NCBI GenBank assembly: GCA_018265615.1
Contig: JABLYX010000023.1
Location: 1-64,000, forward strand
DNA: 64,000 nt
From: Lentisphaeria bacterium
GTDB lineage: Bacteria; Verrucomicrobiota; Lentisphaeria; Victivallales; Victivallaceae
Direction of reading: 5' to 3'
Shown: positions 1-9,607 of the stretch, one piece after another
Layout of the letters: each line of letters begins with the position of its first letter
How positions within the stretch are numbered: the stretch's first letter is position 1
Notes under the pieces: model-generated
What the model was told of the DNA's origin: nothing
Database searches by the model: none
What the model saw: only the letters and a program-made list of their open reading frames with translations
Position numbers and translations under genes: made by a program

Positions 1-1
1 C

Positions 2-2761
2 GGGCTCTACCCGGAGGGGGAGACTTTCCATCTTGGCCCGGTCACGATCGAGCGGCTGGACCGGAACTATGCGAGCCTCCTGTCGGAACGCTGGCGGCGT
101 ATTGCCGATACGGACGGAAAACTGCCGGTCAACCGGATTCCCGAGGGAACCGTTCCGACGGATTTGAAAGGCGGTTCATTCGACATCGCGGAGGCGGAGG
201 GGGGACCCCGGGAGAAGGCGTGCGCCATCTTTTTCCAGGAGTTCGAAGCCCCCGCCGACGGGACGATGACGCTCGGCATGGCGGCCGACTGGTATTTCGA
301 ATGTTTTATCAACGGCAGCCGGGTATACGGCACACTCGACTACGGCAATCTCTCGAAGAGATTCATTCCGGAGGACCACGTCTTCAACGCACCGGTCCGG
401 AAGGGGAAAAACCTGATCGCGGTGAAGGTGTATTCCGGTTCCGCCGGATGGCGGTTCGTCTGCGGCAGGGTTCCTGCAATTTCGGGCGACCCCACCCTTG
501 CGCGGCTTTTCAGGCCTGCCGCCGGGGAAACATTCCGTCCGGTCAATCCGGATCGCTTTCTAGAGGTGAAACCGGGAACGGCGCTGGACTTTTCAAGCCT
601 CGTCGAGCGCCATCTCCCCGCCGGAAAATTCGGACGTCTCGTTGTTCGGGAGGATGGAAAGCCCGTGTTCGAAAAACGGCCGGAAGCACCGGTCCGCTTC
701 TTCGGCTTCAACTGGCTCATCAGCGATATGTGGCGCCCACGCTATCATGAGTGGGACAGGGCGACGATGGACCGGTTCGCCGACGCCGTTGAACGCCGCG
801 GCTACAACCTCGTGCGCATCCACCTGCCGGAAAAGTTCCTCGCCGGCTGGGAGATATTGACGAAGTACCGGAAGAACACGGAGAAGGATGTGACGATCCC
901 TCAGACCGTGGAGGAGCTCGAAGCCGTGCTGGACAAGGGAAATCTCGACCGGTTCGACTACTTTATCGCGGCTTTCCGGAAGCGCGGCATTTACGTGACG
1001 TTCGATCTTGCGGGCCGCGCGATGATCACCCGCGCCGGCTCTCCTTCACATGAGAATGGTTTCAAGGCGCACCTTTTCCACGATCCCGCTTACCGCAATC
1101 ACTGGAAGCTCTTCACGGAGTATATCATGAAGCGGGTCAACCCGTATACCGGAACCGCCTATTGCGATGAGCCTGCGATTGTGCTGGTGAACTTCATTAA
1201 TGAGCAGGATCTGCGCTTCGCTTCCGGCCTCGCGTTCCTGACGGAGCCGTTTCGCCGCGCCCTGAAAGAGAAGTACGGAACCGACGCGGCGCTCTCGGAG
1301 GCGTGGGGCGTTCCTGTCACTTTCGACACGGTTCCGGAGATCACGGAAGCGGATTTGCGTTCCGGCGGCCGCCGCACGCAAGACACCGGCGACTTCCTGA
1401 TTGCGGCCATGCGCGAAATGACCTGCTGGTTCCACGACACGATCCGGGCGACCGGCTACAGGGGGTTGGTCAACCACTGGGACATGATCATGCGGACGCT
1501 CGAGCTTCCGGCCCGTGCACTGCTGCCGGTCGTGGCGCAGCATACTTATTTCGCGCATCCGAACAAACTGCCGGTCCGCGGACTCATCCCGAAGAGCGTT
1601 CGTCCGAATTCATTCGTCGGGAACCACGATTCGGATTGCGTGGTCAACCAGGAAAGCTCCCTGAATTCAAGCTACCTGCGTTCCGCGGCGGCGGCCCGGT
1701 TTCTCGACCGCCCGTTTTTCGTCACCGAATACTCACATGCGGCCCCGAACCGCTACCGGCATGAGCGCGGGCTCTATTTTTCGAGCTATGCGGCGTTACA
1801 GGAGTGGGATGCTCTTGCCGTACACGACAGCACGGTCAAACTGCACCTTGACCCTTTCCTCCGGTTTGACAGTGCGTATGACCCGGTTTCACGGGTTAAC
1901 GAAGCGTTGACCGCTCTGATCTTTCTCCGGGGAGACGTTAAGCCCGCGCCGCATTCGGTCGCACTTGAGATGAAAACGGCGAACCTGTTTCCCGCACACT
2001 ATCTTTCTGCGGTCGGGGATGATTATGCGAAGCTTGCATTCGTGACCCGCCTCGGCGTCCTGTATCCGGAGATCAGGCCGCTTGAACCGGCCGGCAGGGG
2101 GCGGCCGACCGTGACGATCGCTCCGGAGGATTTTGCTTACCTCAACGTTTCGCAGTGGTATGTCGCGGCCGATGCTTCCGGAAGCGGGAAAGATGCCGCT
2201 CTCTTCTCGATGCTGCGCAGCAAAGGAATCCTGGGAACCGGGAATCCGACCGATCCGGCGAAACGGTTTTTCGTGAGTGAAACCGGTGAGCTTGCGCTGG
2301 ACGCCGGGAATGAGACGATGACCGTTGTGACGCCGCGGCTCGAAGGCGCAGTCCTGAAGAAAAACGTTCCGGTCAGGCTCGGGCTGCTCTCCATCAGCCG
2401 CTGTTCGGTTCCGGCCGCCGTGGCCTTTGCGGCCCTTGACGGGGTGAAAACGCTGAAGGAGGCGGACCGGCTGCTGCTGCCGTTCGCGACGAACGCATTC
2501 AACACCGGGCAGGTCTTCGATACGGCCGAACAGCGGATCTGCTTCGAATCCGGCGATTATCCGGCCCTGATCGAGGCGGGTGAACTCGAGCTTTCGTTTG
2601 ATAACGGCCGCAGCCGGATTCCGGAGATCTGGTCACTGAACTTTGACGGAACCCGCGCGGAGAAAATTCCGGCGACAGTTGAAAATGGAGTGCTCACAAT
2701 CCGGCTCGATACATCGAAGCTGGAAAAAGGCTCCGCGTTTTTCGAAATCAGCTATCGATGA
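2..2761 (+). CDS. Clan-A glycoside hydrolase (GH5/GH42-like), 5' truncated
   Basis: The frame is open to the first base of the window, so the true start lies upstream; about 919 residues are visible. The visible N-terminus resembles the jelly-roll sugar-binding domain of GH2-type enzymes. A TIM-barrel region begins near RFFGFNWL. The likely acid/base is E401 in FINEQD and the likely nucleophile is E576 in FVTEYSHA, numbered from the first visible codon. No catalytic defect is seen. The substrate cannot be read from sequence; a beta-linked glycan is likely by family. The stop lies close upstream of the GH99-like gene, so both are probably co-transcribed. The family is inferred from motifs only and could be a GH2-related subgroup. 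Confidence 0.8.
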   Translation, partial: GLYPEGETFHLGPVTIERLDRNYASLLSERWRRIADTDGKLPVNRIPEGTVPTDLKGGSFDIAEAEGGPREKACAIFFQEFEAPADGTMTLGMAADWYFECFINGSRVYGTLDYGNLSKRFIPEDHVFNAPVRKGKNLIAVKVYSGSAGWRFVCGRVPAISGDPTLARLFRPAAGETFRPVNPDRFLEVKPGTALDFSSLVERHLPAGKFGRLVVREDGKPVFEKRPEAPVRFFGFNWLISDMWRPRYHEWDRATMDRFADAVERRGYNLVRIHLPEKFLAGWEILTKYRKNTEKDVTIPQTVEELEAVLDKGNLDRFDYFIAAFRKRGIYVTFDLAGRAMITRAGSPSHENGFKAHLFHDPAYRNHWKLFTEYIMKRVNPYTGTAYCDEPAIVLVNFINEQDLRFASGLAFLTEPFRRALKEKYGTDAALSEAWGVPVTFDTVPEITEADLRSGGRRTQDTGDFLIAAMREMTCWFHDTIRATGYRGLVNHWDMIMRTLELPARALLPVVAQHTYFAHPNKLPVRGLIPKSVRPNSFVGNHDSDCVVNQESSLNSSYLRSAAAARFLDRPFFVTEYSHAAPNRYRHERGLYFSSYAALQEWDALAVHDSTVKLHLDPFLRFDSAYDPVSRVNEALTALIFLRGDVKPAPHSVALEMKTANLFPAHYLSAVGDDYAKLAFVTRLGVLYPEIRPLEPAGRGRPTVTIAPEDFAYLNVSQWYVAADASGSGKDAALFSMLRSKGILGTGNPTDPAKRFFVSETGELALDAGNETMTVVTPRLEGAVLKKNVPVRLGLLSISRCSVPAAVAFAALDGVKTLKEADRLLLPFATNAFNTGQVFDTAEQRICFESGDYPALIEAGELELSFDNGRSRIPEIWSLNFDGTRAEKIPATVENGVLTIRLDTSKLEKGSAFFEISYR

Positions 2762-2802
2762 CCCATAATTCCATACTCTTAATAACGATTCAGGAGATGA
2801 CC

Positions 2803-3957
2803 ATGAAAAAGAGACCCACCGTCTGTGCCTATTATTTTCCGAACTGGCACGTTGATCCGCGCAACGAAGTGATTCACGGCAGGAACTGGACCGAATGGCG
2901 CGTGGCGCAGCACGCCACGCCGCGCTTTCCCGGCCACGAGCAGCCGAAGGTTCCGCTGCTCGGCTGTGACGATGAAGCCGATCCGAAGGACATGTCCGTC
3001 AAGATCAGAATCGCCGCCGACCATGGCGTCGATGCGTTCATCTTCGATTGGTATTACTTCTTCGACGGTTCGTATCGCGAGCGGTGTTTGCGGGACGGCT
3101 TCCTCGGCGCGCCGAACTGCCGCGACCTCAAATTCGCGCTGATGTGGGCGAATCACGATCCGATCTACGCGCATCCTGGCAGTTACTGGAAGCCGGCGGA
3201 GAAGCTCTGGAGCGGCGACGTCGACGCCGGGACCTTCCGCAAATGCACGGACCACTGCATCAAATACTACCTGAACCAGCCGAATTACCTGCGCGTCAAC
3301 GGCGGGCTCTACTTCTCGTTCTTCCGGACGAAGGCGCTGATCGAACAGCTCGGCGGCCCGGCGGCGGCCCGGCAGCTCTTCGACGACTTCCGGTTCCGGG
3401 CCGAAAAGGCGGGGCTTGGAAAGCTCACGCTCGACGGCATGGCTTCCGAGCTTGCCCGGAGCGATTTTGAAGCCGGGAACCGGCTGATCCGCGAGGTCGG
3501 GCTCGACTGCTGCAGCAACTACGGCTGGGGCAAATGGGGCGAGAGCTTTCCCGCTCTCTCCTATGAGGAGTGGTACGAGCTCAACGGCGAAGAGGAGCGC
3601 TGTTTCACGCGCGGCCTCGAGGTCCCGTACAACCCGGTCGTTCCGACCGGCTGGGACAGCTCGCCGCGCACGGTCCAGTCCGATATGTACGACAAATGGC
3701 AGTACCCGTTCGGCCCGGTCATCACCGGCAACACGCCGGAGCTGTTCCGGAAAGCGCTGAAGCGCACGGCGGATTTTCTGGAGTCCGAAGGCACCGGCGA
3801 ACTCGTCCACATCGCCTGCTGGAACGAGTGGACCGAAGGGGCCTACCTTGAACCCGACACGCAGTACGGCTACGGTCGCCTCGAAGCGATCCGCGATGTG
3901 TTCGGGCTGCGTTCCGAAAGCGCGAAGGCCGGAGAGGAGGTCGCATGTCTGGTTTGA
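2803..3957 (+). CDS. GH99-like / WbsX-type glycan-processing protein
   Basis: A 384-residue protein with the family hallmarks YYFPNW near the N-terminus, NWTEW shortly after, FDWYYFFDG in the first third, and WNEWTEGAYLEPD near the C-terminus. This family is usually annotated as glycoside hydrolase family 99-like or WbsX. The start is set at 2803 because AGGAG at 2792-2796 lies six bases upstream; the in-frame ATG at 2758 overlaps the preceding stop but has no such site. There is no signal peptide, so it is probably cytoplasmic. It sits between two glycosidase genes and overlaps the next start by a few bases, consistent with one operon for a polysaccharide. The actual reaction of this family is poorly defined. 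Confidence 0.85.
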   Translation: MKKRPTVCAYYFPNWHVDPRNEVIHGRNWTEWRVAQHATPRFPGHEQPKVPLLGCDDEADPKDMSVKIRIAADHGVDAFIFDWYYFFDGSYRERCLRDGFLGAPNCRDLKFALMWANHDPIYAHPGSYWKPAEKLWSGDVDAGTFRKCTDHCIKYYLNQPNYLRVNGGLYFSFFRTKALIEQLGGPAAARQLFDDFRFRAEKAGLGKLTLDGMASELARSDFEAGNRLIREVGLDCCSNYGWGKWGESFPALSYEEWYELNGEEERCFTRGLEVPYNPVVPTGWDSSPRTVQSDMYDKWQYPFGPVITGNTPELFRKALKRTADFLESEGTGELVHIACWNEWTEGAYLEPDTQYGYGRLEAIRDVFGLRSESAKAGEEVACLV

Positions 3958-6701
3958 TGAAGATCACTCTCTTCGGCTGTCTGCTGGCGGCGGCGTTTTC
4001 CGCCGCCGGACTCGAAATCCGCGGCGCGAACCATGCGAACTGGTTCGTCGCAGGCGAACCGGTCCTCTTCCGGGCGAAGGAGGCGCTGCCGGAAAATGCG
4101 CAGGTCGCGGTCACGGTCTTCGACTCCGCCGGCAAAGAGGCCGCCCGGCAGGAGCTCACCGGCTCGGCTTTCAACCGCGGAGGATGGCGCTGGAACGCTC
4201 CCCGTCCCGGCTTCTACGAAGCGGAGTTCAAGGTTGACGGGGAGACCGTCTCCGAGAGCTATCCGGTCGGGATCAGGCGGCAGGATCCGGTAGACAGGCG
4301 CAAATACACATTTGTCGGCAAGCGCGACTTCGCGGTGACGCGGCACGCATTTGCGGTCGCTCCCGCGAAGACGGCCGACCCGGCCGATATTTCGCCGCAT
4401 TTCGGCGCATCGCCGCATTTCAGCATGTATAAAAGGGCGATTCCGCTGATCCGGTTGATCGGCTTCCACTCGATCCGCATCCACGCGCTGCGCTGGGACC
4501 GGATGGAAAAAGAGCAGGGGAAGATCAACTGGAACGGCGTCGACGATTTCCTGCGGCTTGCGCGGGAAAACGGCTTTCCGGACGAACGCATCACATTCAA
4601 CATCTACGGCACGCCGCGCTGGGCGAGTTCGCGCCCCGAGGCGGACTGGATCAATATCTTTGTTCCGGAATACGCCGCCGTGGCTCCGAAGAACCTCGAC
4701 GACTGGCGGAGCTTCCTCCGGCAGGTCATGCGGCGCTACCCGAAGATCGAACGCTACGAACTCTGGAACGAGCCGCACCTGATCGGCTTCACCTGTTTCT
4801 GGGTCGATTCGACGCAGAACTTCATCGATCTCCTGAAGGCCGGATATGAGACGGTCAAATCCGAAAAACCGGACGCGACGGTCTGGCTTGGCGGCATCGG
4901 CATGCGTTATCTGCCGTTCTATGACGAGTTCCTGAAGCTCGGCGGCGGCAAATACTACGATGTGCTGCCGCTGCACGGCAGCTGGGTCCGCCCGGAACCG
5001 TTCCATGAGCTCGAGAGGAAGTACGGGCTCGAACCGAAGCCCGTGGTCAGCTCCGAGTGGCACGCGATGCTGCTGAAGCCGTATGTGCAGGATTATCCGA
5101 GTGAGCAACTGCTTGCCCGCAATATGGTGCTCGACTTCCTGAACCAGATCCGCGCCGGAGTGACCGAGGTTGATTTCTTCTGCATCCTGAACCTCTACCG
5201 GACTGAAAAGGAAACACTCCCGTACCACCGTGAAAACCGTTCGCATGATACGCACGTCTCCGGGCTCTTCCGGCAGGTTCCGTACATTCAGCCGCGCTAT
5301 CCGGCGCTGGCGTGGCAGGTTTTTACCGCGCAGGTCAAGGGGAAGCTGAACGTCGGGAAAGGATATTTCTTCAACGGCAACACGCAGCGGGCGCTGATGC
5401 TCGAGAGCGGTTCCGGCCCGGTGCTGATGGTCTGGAACACGGCGGATAAGGCCGCGCCCGCCGCGCCGGAGCTCGGCAAAGCCGTCGGTCCGGGTTCCCG
5501 GATCCTGACGGCGGAGGGGGCGGAGCTTGACCGCAGGGCCCCGTTCATGCTTGAACCCGAGGTCTACTATTTCGTCCGCAACCCCGATCCGTCGGCCGTT
5601 GCGGCATGGCGCGACAGCGGTGAAGTGCTGTACGCCCAGAATGCGAAGCTCACCTTGCGAAATGAACGGAACGGCGCCTACCGGCGCGGAACGCTCTTCG
5701 ACGCGGGCATGAACACCGTTTCGCCGCAGAAACTCACATGGCAGCCGGTCACGGAACGCGTCGTGAACGATCCTGCCCTCGCTCCGGGGAAAACCGAGGG
5801 ACGGTTTGCGGCCGGGTTCACGCCCGCCGGGCTCGAACTGCTTGTCGAGGTCGACGACCCTGTGCACGTCATGAAGGCGGACGATATGAGGGTGTGGGAG
5901 TTCGACAGCCTGCAATTTGCACTCGACACGAAAGGCGAGGGCTTCGACGTCGACCGCATCGAATTCGCCGCTGCGCTCGGCGGAGACGGCAAGCCGGTTC
6001 TGTGGAAGGTCTATGCGCCGAACCTGGCCGGCGACCTGCCGGCGCGTTACACCCCCGCCGGCGACCGCGTCCGGAACGGCCGCTGCCGGATCGAGCGGAA
6101 GGACGGCAGGACCGTCTACCGCATCGCGGTCGATGCGTCGGAGCTCTACCCGTTCAGCTTCGAACAGCAGCCGCGTGTGCGCTTTTCCCTGCTTGTGAAC
6201 AATAACGACGGCAAAGGGCGCGCATCGTGGATCGAATGGGGCTCCGGCATCGGCGGCGTGAAGGATCCGTGCCGCTACGGCAACCTCACGCCGGAGCTTC
6301 CGCCGGGGCCGCTTGTGACCCAGCGGCAATTGAAGAACAAGGGGTGGAACCGGGATTACGAACTGGAGTTCCGCAGCGAAGGCGGCATCCCCTCCGTGAA
6401 AATCGGCAGCTCCCCGCTTTGTGCGGGAGTCAGCACCGGCGGATTCGGTGTGGTTCCCGGCGCTGCATACCGGATCCGGTTCGAAGCGCGCGGCGATGCC
6501 CGGCTCCAGGTTCTGACCGGCGGCAAGAACCTGAAGCGCCTCGACCTCCTGCCACCCACGCAGCTGGACGGCGCCTGGAAGAGGTTCGATCTGCCGCTCT
6601 ACGTTCCGAAAGATTGCAGCGGGCTCTCGGTCACCTGCTTCGCCTGGCAGCAGCCGGACCGCACGTTCGAAATCCGCAACTTCTCCGTCGAACCGCTCTG
6701 A
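3945..6701 (+). CDS. Secreted GH39-like glycosidase with C-terminal CBM9-like domain
   Basis: A 918-residue protein starting MSGLMKITLFGCLLAAAFSAAG, a signal peptide; the start has GGAGG four bases upstream and overlaps the preceding gene. Residues about 25-110 look like an Ig-like domain. The TIM barrel follows, with E276 in LWNEPH as likely acid/base and E371 in SSEWHA as likely nucleophile. Residues about 600-770 resemble a CBM9/DOMON-type sugar-binding domain, and the last about 130 residues form another beta domain. Export implies action in the periplasm or outside. It is the last gene of the unit; a strong terminator follows within 20 bases. GH39 is the closest match by motif, but other clan-A families are possible. 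Confidence 0.85.
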   Translation: MSGLMKITLFGCLLAAAFSAAGLEIRGANHANWFVAGEPVLFRAKEALPENAQVAVTVFDSAGKEAARQELTGSAFNRGGWRWNAPRPGFYEAEFKVDGETVSESYPVGIRRQDPVDRRKYTFVGKRDFAVTRHAFAVAPAKTADPADISPHFGASPHFSMYKRAIPLIRLIGFHSIRIHALRWDRMEKEQGKINWNGVDDFLRLARENGFPDERITFNIYGTPRWASSRPEADWINIFVPEYAAVAPKNLDDWRSFLRQVMRRYPKIERYELWNEPHLIGFTCFWVDSTQNFIDLLKAGYETVKSEKPDATVWLGGIGMRYLPFYDEFLKLGGGKYYDVLPLHGSWVRPEPFHELERKYGLEPKPVVSSEWHAMLLKPYVQDYPSEQLLARNMVLDFLNQIRAGVTEVDFFCILNLYRTEKETLPYHRENRSHDTHVSGLFRQVPYIQPRYPALAWQVFTAQVKGKLNVGKGYFFNGNTQRALMLESGSGPVLMVWNTADKAAPAAPELGKAVGPGSRILTAEGAELDRRAPFMLEPEVYYFVRNPDPSAVAAWRDSGEVLYAQNAKLTLRNERNGAYRRGTLFDAGMNTVSPQKLTWQPVTERVVNDPALAPGKTEGRFAAGFTPAGLELLVEVDDPVHVMKADDMRVWEFDSLQFALDTKGEGFDVDRIEFAAALGGDGKPVLWKVYAPNLAGDLPARYTPAGDRVRNGRCRIERKDGRTVYRIAVDASELYPFSFEQQPRVRFSLLVNNNDGKGRASWIEWGSGIGGVKDPCRYGNLTPELPPGPLVTQRQLKNKGWNRDYELEFRSEGGIPSVKIGSSPLCAGVSTGGFGVVPGAAYRIRFEARGDARLQVLTGGKNLKRLDLLPPTQLDGAWKRFDLPLYVPKDCSGLSVTCFAWQQPDRTFEIRNFSVEPL

Positions 6702-6718
6702 GGCGAGTGGAGAGGTGA

Positions 6719-6751
6719 CGCGGGCGGGAGCTGTTTCCCGCCCGCGTTTTT
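6719..6751 (+). terminator. Rho-independent terminator of the first glycosidase unit
   Basis: A perfect 11-bp GC stem (CGCGGGCGGGA, 6719-6729, with TCCCGCCCGCG, 6736-6746) closes a 6-base loop and is followed directly by TTTTT. It lies 17 bases after the glycosidase stop on the + strand. Confidence 0.9.
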
Positions 6752-6758
6752 CGCCTTT

Positions 6759-7169
6759 TCAAGGCAGCTTCCAGAAGGTGAAAGAGGGGTTGGCCCGGAA
6801 GCCGAGCTGCCGGTAGAAGTGTTCGGTGCCGGGCTCTCCGACGAGGGCGATCCAGTCGACGCCGCGGCGGCGGAGTTCGGCGACGATGGCTTTTACGATG
6901 CCGCCGCCGATGCCGTGCTTGCGGAACGCGGGCGAAACGGCGATATCCTGGATATATGCGTCTGAGACATTGTCCGAGAGGGCGCGTCCCATGCCGACGA
7001 GCCTGCCGTCGGCATAGGCTCCGACGGCGACGGCGGAGTTCGCCATTCCGGCCGCGATGAATTCGGCGGAGTCTTCGGGGCCGATCCAGCCTGTCGCGCG
7101 GTAGAGTTCCGCCATGGCGGACTCCTCTTCCGGCGTGATGTTCTCCAGAATCCGGTACGTGATCTCCAT
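6759..7169 (-). CDS. GNAT-family N-acetyltransferase
   Basis: A 136-residue single-domain protein. The acetyl-CoA binding motif A is visible as DIAVSPAFRKHGIGGGIVKAI (RxxGIGG core), and the C-terminal HFYRQLGF is the usual motif B ending of GNAT enzymes. The start is supported by GAGGAGGGA a few bases upstream on the minus strand. It lies 63 bases downstream of metG in the same direction, with a GC-rich hairpin but no T-tract between them, so read-through from metG is likely. The acceptor substrate cannot be told; small-molecule amine or protein N-terminus are both possible. Confidence 0.85.
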   Translation of the reverse strand: MEITYRILENITPEEESAMAELYRATGWIGPEDSAEFIAAGMANSAVAVGAYADGRLVGMGRALSDNVSDAYIQDIAVSPAFRKHGIGGGIVKAIVAELRRRGVDWIALVGEPGTEHFYRQLGFRANPSFTFWKLP

Positions 7170-7232
7170 ATTTCCCTCCTCATTCGGACGACGGCCCGCC
7201 GCGGCGGAATACCGCGGCGGGGAGTGGCCGGT

Positions 7233-9167
7233 TCAGCCGACCTGCGCGCCGCTTGCGAGTTCTCCGTCGATGGTGACGAGCTTCAGTTCGCCGCCGGTTT
7301 TGGCCGCGAGCAGCATGCCTTTCGACTCAACGCCGCGGATGACGGCGGGCTTCAGGTTCGCGACGATCACGATGCTCTTGCCGATCAGCGTTTCCGGCGC
7401 ATACCATTGGGCGATGCCGGAGACGATCTGGCGCTTCTCGCCGCCGACTTCGAGCTGGAGCTTCAGCAGCTTGTCGGCTCCGGCGACCCTTTCGGCCTCG
7501 ACGATCTTCGCGGTACGGAGCTCCACCTTCGCGAAATCCTCGATGCCGATCGGTTCGAACACGTTGACCGGCGCGGATTTCTTCTCCCTGGACGGCTTCG
7601 GGGCCGGCGGCTGCTTCTCTTTCGGTTCGACTTCGATGCGCGGGAAGAGGCCGTCGGTATCCTGCATCCTGCGTCCGGCGAGGTTGCCCGGGCGGGTGCG
7701 GAGGTCGGAGATCTTCGCGTCGTTCAGCTCGTCGCCGGTGTAGCCGAGCGCCTTGCGCAGCTCGGCCATCTTTTCCGGCATGACCGGATAAAGCAGCACG
7801 GAGACCTGCCGCAACGCATCCGCCGCCGTGTAGAGGACGGTGTTCAGCCGTTCGGTTTCGCCCTTCTTCGCGAGCGTCCACGGCGCGGTTTTCTCCATGT
7901 ACCGGTTGCCGGCGCGGACGGCGTTCATGGCGGCCGCGAGCCCCTGGTCGAATTTCAGGGCCGCGAGGCTGTTCTCCATCGTGTCGATCGCGGCGGCGAC
8001 TTCGCGGTTCAGCTCCTCTTCGTCGGCGGTCGGCGCGCCCGGGGCCGGAACCGTCCCACCCGCGTTGCGCAGCGTCATCTTGAGCACGCGGCTCAGCAGA
8101 TTGCCGAGGTCGTTCGCGAGGTCGCTGTTGTAGCGTGCGATGAAGCTCTCTTCGGTGAAGCTCGCGTCATTGCCCGGCGACATCTCCGCCATCAGGAAAT
8201 AGCGGAACGCGTCGACGCCGCAGCGGTCGACCATGTCCATCGGGTTGATCACGTTGCCGAGCGACTTCGACATCTTCGTGTTCCCGGTCAGCCACCAGCC
8301 GTGCGCGAAGATCGTCTTCGGCAGCGGCAGCCCGATCGCCTTCAGCATGGTCGGCCAGTAGACGCTGTGGGTGGTCAGGATGTCCTTGCCGATCAGGTGA
8401 TAGCTGGCCGGCCACCACTTTTCGAACATCGCCTCGTCCTGCAGATAGCCGACGCCGGAGATATAATTGATGAGCGCGTCGAACCAGACGTAGCAGACGT
8501 ATTCCGGGTCGAACGGCAGCTCGATTCCCCACGACAGCCGCGATTTCGGGCGGCTGATGCAGAGGTCGCCGAGCCCCTTGCGCAGGAATCCGAGCGTCTC
8601 GTTCGCGCGGAACGCGGGCTGGATGAAATCGGGGTGGGTTTCGATGTACTCGATCAGCCATTCGCGGTATTTGCTCATGCGGAAGAAGTAGTTCGACTCG
8701 ACGATCGCCGAGACCTCGCGGCCGCACTCCGGGCACTTGCCGTCGACCAGGTCCTTCTCCGTGAAGAAGCGCTCGTCGCCGATGCAGTACCAGCCGGTGT
8801 ACTCGGCTTTGTAGATTTCGCCGCGGTCGAAGAGCTCCTGCAGAATCTGCCGGACCACCTTCTTGTGGTACCCGTCGGTCGTGCGGATGTAGCGGTCGTT
8901 CGTGATTCCGAGCCGTGTCCAGAGCGACTGGAAGCGCAGCACCATTTCGTCGCAGTGCGCTTTCGGGTCCATATGGCGCGCGGCGGCGGCCTTCTCCACC
9001 TTCTGTCCGTGCTCGTCGGTGCCGGTCAGGAAGAACGTGTCGTCGCCGAGCGAGCGGTGATAGCGCGCGAGCACATCGGCCAGCACGGTCGTATAGGCGT
9101 GGCCGATATGCGGTTTGTCGTTGACGTAATAGATCGGGGTGGTGACGTAAAAGTTTTCAGTGTTCAT
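7233..9167 (-). CDS. metG: Methionyl-tRNA synthetase
   Basis: A 644-residue class I aminoacyl-tRNA synthetase that charges tRNA-Met in the cytoplasm. The HIGH signature is literally HIGH in KPHIGHAYTT near residue 20, the zinc knuckle has Cys residues ending in CPECG, and KMSKS is present. The C-terminal about 110 residues (FAKVELRTAKIVEAERV onward) form the EMAP/Trbp111-type tRNA-binding domain that makes the enzyme a dimer. A charged low-complexity linker rich in Lys, Pro and Glu precedes that domain. Start choice: AAGGAG lies about ten bases upstream. It is transcribed divergently from guaB and probably carries the GNAT gene downstream. Confidence 0.97.
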   Translation of the reverse strand: MNTENFYVTTPIYYVNDKPHIGHAYTTVLADVLARYHRSLGDDTFFLTGTDEHGQKVEKAAAARHMDPKAHCDEMVLRFQSLWTRLGITNDRYIRTTDGYHKKVVRQILQELFDRGEIYKAEYTGWYCIGDERFFTEKDLVDGKCPECGREVSAIVESNYFFRMSKYREWLIEYIETHPDFIQPAFRANETLGFLRKGLGDLCISRPKSRLSWGIELPFDPEYVCYVWFDALINYISGVGYLQDEAMFEKWWPASYHLIGKDILTTHSVYWPTMLKAIGLPLPKTIFAHGWWLTGNTKMSKSLGNVINPMDMVDRCGVDAFRYFLMAEMSPGNDASFTEESFIARYNSDLANDLGNLLSRVLKMTLRNAGGTVPAPGAPTADEEELNREVAAAIDTMENSLAALKFDQGLAAAMNAVRAGNRYMEKTAPWTLAKKGETERLNTVLYTAADALRQVSVLLYPVMPEKMAELRKALGYTGDELNDAKISDLRTRPGNLAGRRMQDTDGLFPRIEVEPKEKQPPAPKPSREKKSAPVNVFEPIGIEDFAKVELRTAKIVEAERVAGADKLLKLQLEVGGEKRQIVSGIAQWYAPETLIGKSIVIVANLKPAVIRGVESKGMLLAAKTGGELKLVTIDGELASGAQVG

Positions 9168-9247
9168 CAGTCGGAAGCTCCTTCTCGAAAAAGATTGCCG
9201 CAGCCGGGCAGGTCAATAAACGGAAACGATGCGGAAATGAAAAGCGG

Positions 9248-9376
9248 TCACACGCCGCGCATTCGATAAAAGCGCGCGAGCGCATCCGGCAGCCGCGTCG
9301 CCCGGAAATCGGCGAGGTACGGTTCGTCATGCACTCCCTCTCTGAGGGATGCCGTGTAAAAGCTTTCAAATTTCAT
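9248..9376 (-). CDS. Possible small protein (42 aa) upstream of metG
   Basis: The frame runs from an ATG at 9376 to a TGA at 9248 and could extend to a TTG at 9445. AAGGAG lies 12 bases before the 9376 ATG and 3 bases before an alternative ATG at 9385. Third positions are mostly G or C, as in the real genes here, which argues that it is or was coding. It has no recognisable domain. It would lie in the metG leader, ending 80 bases before the metG start. It could instead be a fragment of a lost gene. Confidence 0.35.
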   Translation of the reverse strand: MKFESFYTASLREGVHDEPYLADFRATRLPDALARFYRMRGV

Positions 9377-9446
9377 CGAACGCATCGGCTCCTTGAAAAA
9401 AAACGCCTCCACCGGCGGGAGGTCATGGTAACGGACACAAATCAAT

Positions 9447-9476
9447 ACTCTACAATATACTGCATTTCTGTGTCAA
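9447..9476 (-). promoter_or_regulatory. Promoter candidate toward metG
   Basis: On the minus strand TTGACA (9471-9476) and TAGAGT (9447-9452) are 18 bases apart. The -35 is perfect and the -10 matches four of six positions. Confidence 0.45.
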
Positions 9477-9525
9477 ACGCAACAAAATAATCCGCTTATC
9501 GGTCAAAAAAAACGGAAAAAACTCC

Positions 9526-9554
9526 TTGCAAGGAAAGGGAAAAAGATGTATATT
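9526..9554 (+). promoter_or_regulatory. Promoter candidate of guaB
   Basis: TTGCAA (9526-9531) and TATATT (9549-9554) are separated by exactly 17 bases in an AT-rich stretch about 55 bases before the guaB start. Confidence 0.65.
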
Positions 9555-9607
9555 ACACAGTAACATTATATCAAATCTTCCAAATCCCCGATTGGAGACC
9601 GCTTTAA

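Larger units (their letters stand above)
9168..9607. other. 440-bp divergent intergenic region between metG and guaB
   Basis: This is the only gap above 300 bases. It contains a guaB promoter candidate on + (9526-9554), a metG-direction promoter candidate on - (9447-9476), and a short GC-patterned reading frame on - (9248-9376 or longer). No tRNA, repeat or recognisable riboswitch is seen. Confidence 0.7.

Noticed and set aside
3870..6329. An 819-codon open frame on the minus strand
   Set aside because: It mirrors the GH39-like gene, shows no domain and has runs of Arg/Pro/Val typical of antisense frames in GC-rich DNA. The same applies to long frames at 7224-9269 and 17140-19641 on +, 27958-29157 on -, and 56623-58986 on +.
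7170..7232. GC-rich hairpin between metG and the GNAT gene as a terminator
   Set aside because: CCGCCGCGG and CCGCGGCGG can pair, but no T-tract follows on the minus strand.
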